Of a DNA stretch of 64,000 nucleotides, positions 28,123 through 38,244 are shown piece after piece (within the stretch, counting starts at the first letter, position 1; each line of letters begins with the position of its first letter). A program made the position numbers and the translations under genes. The stretch covers positions 186,001-250,000 of the forward strand of contig NZ_SJEE01000002.1 of NCBI RefSeq assembly GCF_006937785.1. The letters are read 5' to 3'. Origin of the DNA: Pseudanabaena sp. UWO311 (GTDB lineage Bacteria > Cyanobacteriota > Cyanobacteriia > Pseudanabaenales > Pseudanabaenaceae). The notes beneath the pieces were generated by a model, which saw nothing but the letters and a program-made list of their open reading frames with translations, had not been told where the DNA came from and did not search any database.

Positions 28123-29625
28123 ATGAAAGTGCCACAGAAAATTATTGTTGTTGGGGCGGGAATTGGCGGTTTGACTGCGGCAGCTTTATTAGCTAAGCGC
28201 GGCTATGAAGTGATTGTTTACGATCTTGCTCTGATCGCTGGGGGTTGTGCATCGACGTTTAAGCGGCGCGGATTTACCTTTGATGTCGGTGCGACTCAGG
28301 TGGCAGGATTAGAATCTGGAGGGATTCACGATCGCATTTTTAAAGAATTAGAAATAGAACTTCCTGAAGCGACCTATTGCGATCCAGCTTGTGCGGTATT
28401 TTTGCCAAATGAGCGCGAACAGATTAATGTCTGGCGCGATCGCAATAAGTGGAAACTAGAACGCCAAAGACAATTTCCCAATAGTGAACCATTTTGGGAT
28501 TTCTTAGAAGACTTATTTTGGCGCAGTTGGCGTTTTCAAGGACGCGATCCGATTTTGCCGCCACGTAATATTTGGGATATATGGCAATTAGTTAAAGCTT
28601 TGCAAATCGATACCTTAGCAACTGTTCCTTATACTTTCTCGACGGTAGGTGATGCTTTACGCGGTTTTGGATTGGATAGTGATAAAAGATTGCGAACCTT
28701 TCTCGATTTGCAATTAAAACTCTATTCGCAGGTAAATGCAGAAGAAACTGCTTTACTCTATGCAGCCACGGCTTTAGCGGTTTCGCAAGCACCTTTAGGT
28801 TTGTTCCATCTTCAAGGCAGTATGCAAGTTTTAAGCGATCGCCTGATCGAGAGTATTGAACGTGATGGAGGGAAGGTTTTGATGCAGCATGAAGTAACTG
28901 CGATCGCGGATCAAGGTAAAAGCAAAAAGGTAAAAGTAAAAAATCTGAGGACGGGTGAGACTTTGTGGGATAGCGCGGATCATGTTGTGGCGAATGTAAC
29001 GGTGAATAATTTTGTGAAGCTATTGGGAGATAGAGCGCCCAAGGGCTACTCTAATCGAGTTGCCAATCTCAAGCCTGCTTCGGTTGCTTTTGTGGTTTAT
29101 TTGGGAGTTGATCGTGCTGCGATTCCTGACAACTGTCCGCCGCATTTGCAGTTTTTGGAATCTGGCGATAAACCTCATTCTCTATTCATTTCTGTTAGTA
29201 AGGAAGGTGATGGACGCGCTCCAGAGGGACGAGCGACGATTATTGCTTCGGAATTCACTGATGCGGCGGTTTGGTATGGCGATGAGGATTATCAGGAACT
29301 TAAAAAGAGATTTACAGAACGAGCGATCGCGCAATTAAGTAAATACTTCCATCTCAATGAGCAAACAATTATTCATGTGGAGTCTGCCACACCCCAAACT
29401 TTTGAACGATATACAGGACGAGATCGTGGCATCGTTGGTGGTGTAGGAATGCGTGTTTCTACATTTGGTCCATTCGGTTTTGCCAATCGCACTCCACTCA
29501 AAAACATCTGGCTAGTCGGCGACTCCACCCACCCAGGAGAAGGAACAGCAGGAGTCAGCTATTCAGCAATGACCGTAGTGAGGCAAATAGAGCAGCAACT
29601 AGAGAGAAAAAGGTTTCCAAGGTAA
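28123..29625 (+). CDS. crtD: C-3',4' desaturase / carotene isomerase-type FAD protein (CrtD-like)
   Basis: KIIVVGAGIGGLTAAALLAKRGYEVIVYD dinucleotide-binding; GGCASTFKRRGFTFDVGATQVAGLE; C-terminal NIWLVGDSTHPGEGTAGVSYS. Confidence 0.82.
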   Translation: MKVPQKIIVVGAGIGGLTAAALLAKRGYEVIVYDLALIAGGCASTFKRRGFTFDVGATQVAGLESGGIHDRIFKELEIELPEATYCDPACAVFLPNEREQINVWRDRNKWKLERQRQFPNSEPFWDFLEDLFWRSWRFQGRDPILPPRNIWDIWQLVKALQIDTLATVPYTFSTVGDALRGFGLDSDKRLRTFLDLQLKLYSQVNAEETALLYAATALAVSQAPLGLFHLQGSMQVLSDRLIESIERDGGKVLMQHEVTAIADQGKSKKVKVKNLRTGETLWDSADHVVANVTVNNFVKLLGDRAPKGYSNRVANLKPASVAFVVYLGVDRAAIPDNCPPHLQFLESGDKPHSLFISVSKEGDGRAPEGRATIIASEFTDAAVWYGDEDYQELKKRFTERAIAQLSKYFHLNEQTIIHVESATPQTFERYTGRDRGIVGGVGMRVSTFGPFGFANRTPLKNIWLVGDSTHPGEGTAGVSYSAMTVVRQIEQQLERKRFPR

Positions 29626-30720
29626 ATCACTTGCGCCAGTAAGTAGTAAATCTCTGGTAATTTGAGCAGTCACAGGAGCCATCATTACGCCATTGCGATA
29701 ATGCCCTGTCGCGATCAAAATATGCGGTTGGTCTGGGGCAAAACCTAAAATAGGGGACTGGAATCCATCGGGTCTGGGTCGATCGCCTGCCCATGTTTTT
29801 AAAACTTCAGCTTGCTTAAAAGTGGGACACCATGCGATCGCCTGTTCTAGCAATAACGAGATATTTGCCTCGCGGGGTAATTCACTGGGCTCAAATTCTA
29901 GGGTTGCGCCGAGCCAATATTGATCATTACCTAACGGCACAATATTAATGTCGGAATGATCCTCGTTTTCGGCATTAACTACAGTTTGCAAATTTAGATT
30001 GGGGATATTTAGAAGTAAGGCTTGACCGCCAACTGGTAGCAAAAGATCTTGCTCTCTATTTTTTGCACAGTTTTTTAAAAGTGAAGCAAGTAGGGCATTG
30101 CTGCCTAAGCCTGATGTAACTACGATGCGATCGCTTTTGATATCTTCTAAGCTCTTGACTGGCGCGTTCCAGTCAAACTTCACCCCATTTTGAGTTGCGG
30201 CAGTAACTAGCGCATCAACTAACTGAGTTGGATGCACTGCCCGATCGCATGGACTAAACAAGCCGTCATCAGTTAGCCATTGCGAATATTGATGAGAAAT
30301 GACATCGCGTTCAAGCCACTGCAACTCAAAGCCCTGCTCTTTACGGATTTCAATAAGCGATCGCGCTTTAATTTTTTCCTCAGGCGATCGCAATAAACTT
30401 AAAATCCCGTTGCGGTTATAGAGAATATTGCAGTTAGTTTGAGCAGTTAACTCATCAATCAAGCGATCGTACAGACTTAAACTCGCCAAACGTAACTTGA
30501 CCAAAGGACCTTTAGCTTTGGAACTAGAAGCCGCCATCAACACCCCTAGCGCCGAACCAGTTGCCACCATCGCAGGTCGAGGATTTGATTCAAGTACCGT
30601 CACCTTTAGCTCAGCTTTACTTAATTCATAGGCAAGCATTGCCCCAATTACACCGCAGCCAATGATCGTGACAGTTCTCATAAATATTTCAATAGAGTAG
30701 AAAAGAATGCTCCGCAGCAT
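29599..30720 (-). CDS. FAD-dependent oxidoreductase (glycine oxidase/DAO-like); true start probably the MRTVTIIG Met
   Basis: TVTIIGCGVIGAMLAYELSKAELKVTVLE; GDRPRPDGFQSPILGFAPDQPHILIATGHYRNGVMMAP. Confidence 0.82.
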   Translation of the reverse strand: MLRSILFYSIEIFMRTVTIIGCGVIGAMLAYELSKAELKVTVLESNPRPAMVATGSALGVLMAASSSKAKGPLVKLRLASLSLYDRLIDELTAQTNCNILYNRNGILSLLRSPEEKIKARSLIEIRKEQGFELQWLERDVISHQYSQWLTDDGLFSPCDRAVHPTQLVDALVTAATQNGVKFDWNAPVKSLEDIKSDRIVVTSGLGSNALLASLLKNCAKNREQDLLLPVGGQALLLNIPNLNLQTVVNAENEDHSDINIVPLGNDQYWLGATLEFEPSELPREANISLLLEQAIAWCPTFKQAEVLKTWAGDRPRPDGFQSPILGFAPDQPHILIATGHYRNGVMMAPVTAQITRDLLLTGASDLPWKPFSL

Positions 30721-30860
30721 TCTCTACTCTAAGATCTAATTGGGGACTAACAGTAAAATAAAGAATCAGTTTTTTGCGGCGAGGCGTTGTCGCAAAAAAC
30801 TGATTCTTTAATGATTAAAGTCAATGCTAAACTTTTGGAATAAGAACAAATCCTGTAGCT

Positions 30861-31337
30861 TTGGCAGTCAAAAAACTCCTAACTCTGCAAAATCTCTACA
30901 TTAAAGCCGTGATTACGCTAAATCTGCTGCATCCTATCGAATCGATACCAATCCAAACATGGAAATTTAACTCTGAGCCTGTAATTAGGATAGGGCGATC
31001 GGGCGATAATGACGTGATTCTCTATAGTTCTGTTGTTTCTCGCTACCATGCTGAGCTTCATCGTCACTCTCAGTATTGGGAAATTGTCAATATCGGGGCA
31101 AACGGTACGTACATTAATGATCAGCAAATAGATAGTGAGCGCGTGCATAATGGGATGATTATTCGCCTTGCTACAGCTGGTCCCAAATTACAAATTTTAC
31201 TAGATGGGTCTGAAGCGATCACTCCTTCCCTTCGTGACATTGTTCCTGCTAAACCCACATCACCAGATAATCTCACTTCATCAACTGCTCCAACTCTGCC
31301 AACCGATGATCGCCCTACTGTCAAGTCGCAAAAGTAA
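30861..31337 (+). CDS. FHA-domain protein
   Basis: IRIGRSGDNDVILYSSVVSRYHAELH...NIGANGTYIND. Confidence 0.88.
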   Translation: MAVKKLLTLQNLYIKAVITLNLLHPIESIPIQTWKFNSEPVIRIGRSGDNDVILYSSVVSRYHAELHRHSQYWEIVNIGANGTYINDQQIDSERVHNGMIIRLATAGPKLQILLDGSEAITPSLRDIVPAKPTSPDNLTSSTAPTLPTDDRPTVKSQK

Positions 31338-31598
31338 TTTGATTTGTTATGGCGCTAAACAGGTAAGGATAGTCAGCGCGAAGCGCCGCCTATCCTTACC
31401 GTATAAATCCTTTTCTTATTAGGACTACCTAATTTATAGCTTTTTGAAATATGCGATCGCCAATATCGTATTATCATAGACTTGGCATAATTTGGCACTC
31501 GCTTACAGTTTTGCCAAAAGTTGGCAAAAGTCCAAAAAATGTTTTTTGATTTCTAGATATATTCAATCTAGGCATACTTAATCTAGGCATATTTAATA

Positions 31599-33008
31599 AT
31601 GAAGGTCACTCTAGAGAAGCTTCCCGCTAGTCAAATTGGTTTTGACATTCAAGTAGAAGGAGCAAAGTCTCAAGCAATATACGATCGCATCGTCAAAGAC
31701 TTGACGCGCACGATGCAAGTCCCAGGGTTTCGCAAAGGCAAAGCGCCCACTCAGCTTGTATTGAGACAAGTTGGCAGTCAGCGGCTCAAAGCCAATGTCC
31801 TTGAAGAGTTGCTAGAAAAAACCTTAAACGAAGCCCTTGCTGAGAATAAAGAAGTTAAAGATAAAGCTCTGGGCGGCTTTCAACTAATTACCGATATTGA
31901 AACTCTTGTCCAAACCTTCACCCCAGGCCAAGAAGTAACCTTTAAAGCTGCGATCGACGTGGAGCCAGAAGTAACTCTTACGAAATATCAAGGCTTCACG
32001 GTCAAAGCTGAAGAAATTAAGCCCGATCTCACCGAAGTTGATCGCACCTTAAACGATTTTCAAGTCCGCAAGGCTACTATTGTGCCCATCGAAGATCGTG
32101 GAATCGAACTAAACGATGTTGTCACCGTCGATCTCAAAGTCCTCGATCGCGCCACTGGCGAAGAATTGCCAGATGCTGGCGAAGAAGATTTTCAGTTAGA
32201 TGTTGATGAAAAGGCATTTATCCCTGAAGTCGTTAAAGCAATCATCGGTGCAGCGATCGATGATGTCGTTGAAGTTGAGTCAATTTTCCCCGAAGAATAT
32301 TACCCTGAAGAATATGTCGGTAAAGAAATCAAGTATGTAGTCACAATCAAATCAATCAAAGGTCGTGAGCTTCCTGCCCTTGATGACGAGTTTGCTCAGT
32401 CAATCAGCGACAAACAAACGATCGCCGAATTGCGCGAACTTCTAGAAAAGCGGGTAATCGACGAAGCAGAATCGAAAACTCTAGCTAACAAAGAACGTGC
32501 CGTCCTTGATGCACTAACTGCCGAACTTGATGTTGATTTACCTGCAACTCTTTTGCAGCAAGAACTAGACTTTTTGGTAAGACAACAAGCTAATTATTTG
32601 CAAGAGCGCATCGATCCTGCGATGGCAAAGCAACTATTTACCAAGGAATTGGTCGAAGAAATGCGCCGTCTCAATCAGCCAGAGGCGGTTAACCGTCTCA
32701 GACGCAAAGTTGCCCTTGATAAAATCGCTGCGGAAGAAAAACTTTCTGTCGATGAAGCCGAACTCAAGGAGAGAGTTGCCAACACCTTGGAAATGCTCAA
32801 AGATCCCAATATCGATCCTGCTAGATTAGCTGGCTTGATTCGTGAGGAAATGCTGACTGAAATCGCAGTGGCATGGTTGATTGAGCATTCTGAAATCGAA
32901 TTAGTCGAGCAAGGCTCGCTCCAGCCAGAGCCAGAGGCTCTCGAAAGCATCTCACCAGAAGCTGATGCAGACGTTGTAACTGTTGATGCAACATCTGAAG
33001 AAGCTTAA
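31599..33008 (+). CDS. tig: Trigger factor
   Basis: MKVTLEKLPASQIGFDIQVEG, VPGFRKGKAP, followed by clpP-clpX. Confidence 0.95.
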   Translation: MKVTLEKLPASQIGFDIQVEGAKSQAIYDRIVKDLTRTMQVPGFRKGKAPTQLVLRQVGSQRLKANVLEELLEKTLNEALAENKEVKDKALGGFQLITDIETLVQTFTPGQEVTFKAAIDVEPEVTLTKYQGFTVKAEEIKPDLTEVDRTLNDFQVRKATIVPIEDRGIELNDVVTVDLKVLDRATGEELPDAGEEDFQLDVDEKAFIPEVVKAIIGAAIDDVVEVESIFPEEYYPEEYVGKEIKYVVTIKSIKGRELPALDDEFAQSISDKQTIAELRELLEKRVIDEAESKTLANKERAVLDALTAELDVDLPATLLQQELDFLVRQQANYLQERIDPAMAKQLFTKELVEEMRRLNQPEAVNRLRRKVALDKIAAEEKLSVDEAELKERVANTLEMLKDPNIDPARLAGLIREEMLTEIAVAWLIEHSEIELVEQGSLQPEPEALESISPEADADVVTVDATSEEA

Positions 33009-33172
33009 TTAAAAGAGAGAGGAGTGCAAAGCACACCTCTCTCTTTTAAATTGCGTAAGATAGTATAGCTATACCAATACTATTTTTGAGGCATAATGGC
33101 TTTTAAGTTGGTATGGTAAAACTTAAGCTTTGCCACTCAAGCTTTGCTTAAGATAACTCATCAAAAATTACG

Positions 33173-33856
33173 GTGAATTCAAAACGCATGTACCCTTTAT
33201 CTAGTCAATTAGCATCAAACAACTTTGCGATCGCGACCCAAAATCAGGTTGTGCCGATGGTAGTCGAGCAATCAGGTAAAGGCGAAAGAGCATTTGATAT
33301 TTTCTCACGCTTACTGCGTGAGCGGATTGTGTTCTTGGGTTCGCAAGTAGATGACACCACATCGAACTTAATCATGTCCCAGCTTTTGTTTTTAGAAGCT
33401 GAAGATCCTGAAAAGGATATTTACCTCTATATCAACTCTCCTGGTGGCTCAGTCTACGCAGGCATGGCGATCCTCGACACCATGAACCACGTCCGCCCCG
33501 ATGTTTGCACGATCTGCATGGGACTGGCGGCAAGTATGGGTGCGTTTTTGCTAGCGGCTGGCGCTAAAGGCAAGCGGATGTCTTTGCCAAATGCGCGAAT
33601 CATGATTCACCAACCTCTTGGTGGCGCTCAAGGTCAGGCAGTTGATATCGAGATCCAAGCGCGGGAAATCTTGTACATTAAGCGATCGCTTAACGAGATG
33701 TTAGCTGCCAACACAGGTAAGCCTCTCGAACAGATCGAGCAAGATACCGAGCGTGATTTCTTTATGTCACCTGCGGAAGCTCAACAATATGGTTTAATCG
33801 ATCAAGTTTTAACCAATTCCAAAAGCCTCCAGCCATCTGCCCTATCCCTAGTCTAG
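33173..33856 (+). CDS. clpP: ATP-dependent Clp protease proteolytic subunit
   Basis: [48 protein letters not shown]. Confidence 0.97.
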   Translation: MNSKRMYPLSSQLASNNFAIATQNQVVPMVVEQSGKGERAFDIFSRLLRERIVFLGSQVDDTTSNLIMSQLLFLEAEDPEKDIYLYINSPGGSVYAGMAILDTMNHVRPDVCTICMGLAASMGAFLLAAGAKGKRMSLPNARIMIHQPLGGAQGQAVDIEIQAREILYIKRSLNEMLAANTGKPLEQIEQDTERDFFMSPAEAQQYGLIDQVLTNSKSLQPSALSLV

Positions 33857-33873
33857 CCACAGCGAGATAGCTT

Positions 33874-35211
33874 ATGCCCAGTAAATATGACTCTCATCTA
33901 AAATGTTCCTTCTGTGGTAAATCGCAGGAGCAGGTACGCAAGCTAATTGCTGGACCAGGGGTATACATTTGTGATGAGTGTGTGGATTTATGTAATGAAA
34001 TCCTCGATGAGGAGCTGTTTAATAGCGCTCCACCTCAAGCTACCCAGCGCAAAGAACCAGCCAATGAAAAGCGGAAAACCAAAACTGCGGCGAATCTTAA
34101 TCTCAGTCAGATCCCTAAGCCTCGTGATATCAAGCGTTATCTCGATGAAAATGTAGTTGGTCAGGACGAAGCTAAAAAAGTTTTGTCGGTTGCGGTTTAT
34201 AACCACTACAAGCGCCTGAGTTTTATCGAATCGACGGCAAAAGGCCAAAATGAAGACGGAATTGAACTTCAGAAGTCGAACATTTTGCTGATTGGTCCCA
34301 CAGGTTGCGGTAAGACACTCCTAGCCCAAACTCTAGCAGAAATGCTAGATGTTCCTTTTGCAGTTGCCGATGCAACGACACTTACCGAAGCTGGCTATGT
34401 CGGTGAAGATGTAGAGAATATTTTACTGAGGCTGTTACAGGTTGCTGATCTTGATGTCGAAGAGGCTCAGCGTGGCATTATTTACATCGATGAAATCGAT
34501 AAAATTGCTCGTAAGGGTGAAAACACCTCGATTACCCGCGATGTATCGGGCGAAGGTGTCCAACAAGCATTATTGAAAATGTTAGAGGGCACGATCGCTA
34601 ACGTACCTCCTCAAGGTGGTCGCAAGCATCCTTACCAAGACTGCATCCAGATTGACACCAAAAATATCTTGTTTATCTGCGGCGGCGCTTTCGGTGGCAT
34701 GGAGAAACTGATCGAGCAACGCATCGGTAAAAAATCCATGGGATTTGTGCAGCAAGGTGAGTCGATTCCCCGTGAAAAGCGCACTGCTGAAATCCTCAAG
34801 AATGTGCAGCCTGATGATCTTGTTAAGTTCGGGATGATACCTGAGTTTATTGGTCGTGTGCCCGTTACGGCTGTACTCGATCCTTTAGATGAAAAAGCGC
34901 TGATGGCGATCTTGACTGAGCCTCGTAGTGCGTTGATCAAGCAGTATCAAAAGCTCTTGAAAATGGATAATGTCCAGCTTGAGTTTCAGCCTGATGCGGT
35001 ACAGGCGATCGCAAAAGAAGCCTATCGACGCAAAACAGGAGCGAGAGCTTTGCGCGGTATTGTCGAGCAGTTGATGCTGGATATGATGTACGAGTTGCCT
35101 TCGCGCAAGGATGTAACTAAGTGTTCGATAACTCTCGATATGGTGGAGAAATTATCCACGGCAGAGATTTTGCAGCATCCTGCATCAATGCCAAAACCTG
35201 AATCAGCATAA
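33874..35211 (+). CDS. clpX: ATP-dependent Clp protease ATP-binding subunit ClpX
   Basis: Zinc-binding CSFCGK...[34 protein letters not shown]. Confidence 0.98.
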   Translation: MPSKYDSHLKCSFCGKSQEQVRKLIAGPGVYICDECVDLCNEILDEELFNSAPPQATQRKEPANEKRKTKTAANLNLSQIPKPRDIKRYLDENVVGQDEAKKVLSVAVYNHYKRLSFIESTAKGQNEDGIELQKSNILLIGPTGCGKTLLAQTLAEMLDVPFAVADATTLTEAGYVGEDVENILLRLLQVADLDVEEAQRGIIYIDEIDKIARKGENTSITRDVSGEGVQQALLKMLEGTIANVPPQGGRKHPYQDCIQIDTKNILFICGGAFGGMEKLIEQRIGKKSMGFVQQGESIPREKRTAEILKNVQPDDLVKFGMIPEFIGRVPVTAVLDPLDEKALMAILTEPRSALIKQYQKLLKMDNVQLEFQPDAVQAIAKEAYRRKTGARALRGIVEQLMLDMMYELPSRKDVTKCSITLDMVEKLSTAEILQHPASMPKPESA

Positions 35212-35241
35212 AAAAAAGACTCGCAAAGCGAGTCTTTTTTT
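35211..35241. terminator. Bidirectional hairpin aaaaaaagactcgcaaagcgagtcttttttt
   Basis: Perfect stem with A-run/T-run between convergent genes. Confidence 0.85.
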
Positions 35242-35249
35242 ATACTGAT

Positions 35250-35966
35250 TCAGGCTTTCTGTAATTGAGTTAATATCCATAAAGTTACTTGACCATGATT
35301 GTTTTCTCTCGACAAGCGCAGAGCTTCTTCTAAAAGAGCAATCTCTAAACCTGTAATTATTTGCGATCGCGTAATCCTGTAACTACCTCTAGCACTCTCT
35401 GAATCAGCGATCGCAAAGGCTAAAATCTCAGCACTTTTTACATTGATTACCCAATATTCTTTTACGCCCAAATCTTCATACATCAAGCGTTTTTTACCAA
35501 TATCATCAGACCAAGAACTATTGGCAATCTCGATCACTAAATCAGGTGCAGGATAAACATCCAGATCGACAATGCCAGTCCCCCAAGGAATTAACTGAGC
35601 GCGGTCGCCAACGTAATATGAAATATCAGGCTGGACTTCTTTGCTCCCAACCTTACGATATGAGCAATTATCTTTACCTCTTATGATTAATCCATTAACA
35701 GCAATGAATAAACCTATTGCCATCACAATTAATAGATGATCGTCAGAATGGTCTGAGCCAGTGGACATAGGTTCAACTCGCGCTTCTCCATTGAAGTAAT
35801 AAAACTTGTATTTTTGATATTTTGGATCGTCAGCAACTTGGATAAATTGCTCCCAAGAAAACTTTACCCAAGTATTTAGGTTCTGCTCAATTATGTTGTC
35901 AGATGGATGATCAGCAATTTTATCGATGCTTAACACAGCAACCATATCTACACCTCCATTAGCCAA
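35250..35966 (-). CDS. Uma2-family (DUF820) PD-(D/E)XK endonuclease-like protein
   Basis: WEQFIQVADDP...YYFNGEARVEPM...APDLVIEIANSSWSDDIGKKRLMYEDLGVKEYWVIN. Confidence 0.88.
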   Translation of the reverse strand: MANGGVDMVAVLSIDKIADHPSDNIIEQNLNTWVKFSWEQFIQVADDPKYQKYKFYYFNGEARVEPMSTGSDHSDDHLLIVMAIGLFIAVNGLIIRGKDNCSYRKVGSKEVQPDISYYVGDRAQLIPWGTGIVDLDVYPAPDLVIEIANSSWSDDIGKKRLMYEDLGVKEYWVINVKSAEILAFAIADSESARGSYRITRSQIITGLEIALLEEALRLSRENNHGQVTLWILTQLQKA

Positions 35967-36005
35967 ATATTTAGGATTGTCGGGCTTTACACGATACTAC
36001 TTATC

Positions 36006-36989
36006 TTAATACAACCGATCTAAAACGTAGTTGGTTAAGCCAATCAAAGACTGTTTGGGTGCAGAAGATGGTAGCCACTCGATCGCTACTAGTGCGGACT
36101 TAACATGACTCTTAGCTAATTCACGCGATCGCGCAATGCCTTCACTGTTATGAACTAGTTCTAAAGCTTTTTCCAAATCGCCCACCTCGCTAAACTCGCG
36201 ATCGATTAGACCGCGTAACTGAGGATGCTCCTCTAATGCAAATAAGACAGGCGCAGTCAAATTACCCTGCTTAAGATCAGAACCAGCAGGTTTGCCAAGA
36301 GTTTCCGTCGAACTAGTGAAGTCGAGAATGTCATCGACAACTTGAAACGCGATGCCGAAATGTTTACCGAAATTAAATAACTGTTCAGCTTGTACTTGAC
36401 TTACTCCGCTAAGTACGCCCGCAGCCTTAGCACTACCCGCCATTAATGATGCCGTTTTATAAAAACTCTTTTCGAGGTAATCTTCTAACGTCAAATCCCC
36501 ATCAAATGCAGTAAGACTCTGACGAATTTCACCTTCTGCAAAATCAGTAATTACCTTCGATAAGAGCTTGACAACTTCAAGATCGTCTAAATTGGCAAGA
36601 TACCAAGATGCTTGTGCAAACAGGAAATCACCTGCAAGTACAGCAATACGATTGCCAAAGCTATTGTTTACTGTGGGCATTCCGCGCCGTAGATCAGCGG
36701 AGTCAATCACATCGTCATGTACCAAGCTGGCTGTATGAATCATCTCCGTGATTTCAGCGAGACGGCGATGACGTGAGGTGATATCGCGATCGCTCATCGT
36801 CGCTCTTGATACCAACAAGACCAATGCGGGGCGCATACTCTTGCCCTTAGCTTCAAATAAATGCTCAGCCGCAGCATACAAAATTGGATGTCTTGCTCCT
36901 ACCAACTGCTTCAAATTATCCGTTAGCATACGCAAGTCATCTTTGACTGGTGCAAAAAGTTCGGTGACAGAAGTAGTTGGAAGGCTCAT
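36006..36989 (-). CDS. sds: Solanesyl/polyprenyl diphosphate synthase
   Basis: GKSMRPALVLL, LVHDDVID first DDxxD, FQVVDDILDF second DDxxD. Confidence 0.9.
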   Translation of the reverse strand: MSLPTTSVTELFAPVKDDLRMLTDNLKQLVGARHPILYAAAEHLFEAKGKSMRPALVLLVSRATMSDRDITSRHRRLAEITEMIHTASLVHDDVIDSADLRRGMPTVNNSFGNRIAVLAGDFLFAQASWYLANLDDLEVVKLLSKVITDFAEGEIRQSLTAFDGDLTLEDYLEKSFYKTASLMAGSAKAAGVLSGVSQVQAEQLFNFGKHFGIAFQVVDDILDFTSSTETLGKPAGSDLKQGNLTAPVLFALEEHPQLRGLIDREFSEVGDLEKALELVHNSEGIARSRELAKSHVKSALVAIEWLPSSAPKQSLIGLTNYVLDRLY

Positions 36990-37277
36990 GCGAATAAACC
37001 AGTTTTAAATCAATTTTTACATATCTTCATATATTGTATGAGAATGTTGCAAGAGTTGAAGACTGACTTAGCTAGTTTTCGTAGTTAACATGGTTTAGAA
37101 GACTGCTAATAGCTGCTACTCTATACCTACTACTCCTTTAGCCAGAAATTTTTTGAGATCCACATATATAGCAATAATAAGAGTAAATACACCCTATCTT
37201 CCGCACTGAATATGTATCATGATGATATATATTATTTAACAAATCGTAATCCAATCACATAGATGGAATTTTGACTA

Positions 37278-38021
37278 ATGATGCCTAGGCTGCTCCTGAT
37301 CGATGATGATCCGATAATCTCTGAAATGGTTACGCTGAACCTCGAACATGCTGGCTATCAAGTCAGTCAAGCGAGTGATGGCATTAAAGGACAAGCACTT
37401 GCCATTCAGTTGATGCCAGACATGATCATCCTTGACTTGATGCTGCCAAGGGTAGATGGGTTTACGGTTTGTCAAAGACTGCGTCGTGATGAGCGCACTA
37501 AAGAGATTCCTGTAATGATGCTCACAGCTATGGGGCAAACCCAAGACAAAGTCGAAGGGTTTAACGCAGGTGCAGATGATTATTTGACTAAGCCTTTTGA
37601 ACTTGAAGAAATGCTGGCACGAGTGCGTGCTTTATTGCGACGTACTAATCGAATTATTGACACAGCTAAGCATGGCGAAATTTTGATTTTCGGTTCATTA
37701 ACACTTGTGCCTGAGCGCTTTGAGGCGATTTGGTTTAATAAAACCGTCAAGTTAACTCATCTAGAGTTTGAGCTGTTGCATTGCCTGTTGCAACGTCATG
37801 GTCAGACTGTATCACCAAGCGAAATCCTCAAAGAGGTTTGGGGCTATGAGCCTGATGATGATATCGAAACTATTCGTGTGCATATCCGCCACTTGCGAAC
37901 CAAGCTAGAGCCAGACCCACGCCATCCTAAATATATTAAGACGGTATATGGTGCGGGTTACTGCTTAGAGCTTCCCCATGATAACGATACTAATCAAGTT
38001 GAAGGCGAGATCGCTGAATAA
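37278..38021 (+). CDS. rpaA: Response regulator RpaA (OmpR family)
   Basis: [63 protein letters not shown]; near-identical C-terminus to remembered cyanobacterial RpaA. Confidence 0.9.
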   Translation: MMPRLLLIDDDPIISEMVTLNLEHAGYQVSQASDGIKGQALAIQLMPDMIILDLMLPRVDGFTVCQRLRRDERTKEIPVMMLTAMGQTQDKVEGFNAGADDYLTKPFELEEMLARVRALLRRTNRIIDTAKHGEILIFGSLTLVPERFEAIWFNKTVKLTHLEFELLHCLLQRHGQTVSPSEILKEVWGYEPDDDIETIRVHIRHLRTKLEPDPRHPKYIKTVYGAGYCLELPHDNDTNQVEGEIAE

Positions 38022-38244
38022 CTATCACCCAAGAAATTGCTTTGCTCGTTATTTGTGATTAAAAAAGGAAAAACAGGAAAGGCATAAAATGTCTTCCCTG
38101 TTTTTTTGTGACGAGATTGGCAATTTCTAGAAAAATTTTTAAATTCTATAGGCTCAAGTGTTAGGCAACACATTGCTTGTGATACTTTACCTTCCAAAAT
38201 AGAAAAGTGAGGATTTTCTTTGGAAAGATAGATTATTAAGGGCT

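Noticed and set aside
29599-29625. 27-bp convergent overlap of crtD and the FAD oxidoreductase
   Set aside because: Short convergent 3' overlap is common and unremarkable
35154-35162. DnaA-box-like attatccac
   Set aside because: Single occurrence inside clpX coding sequence
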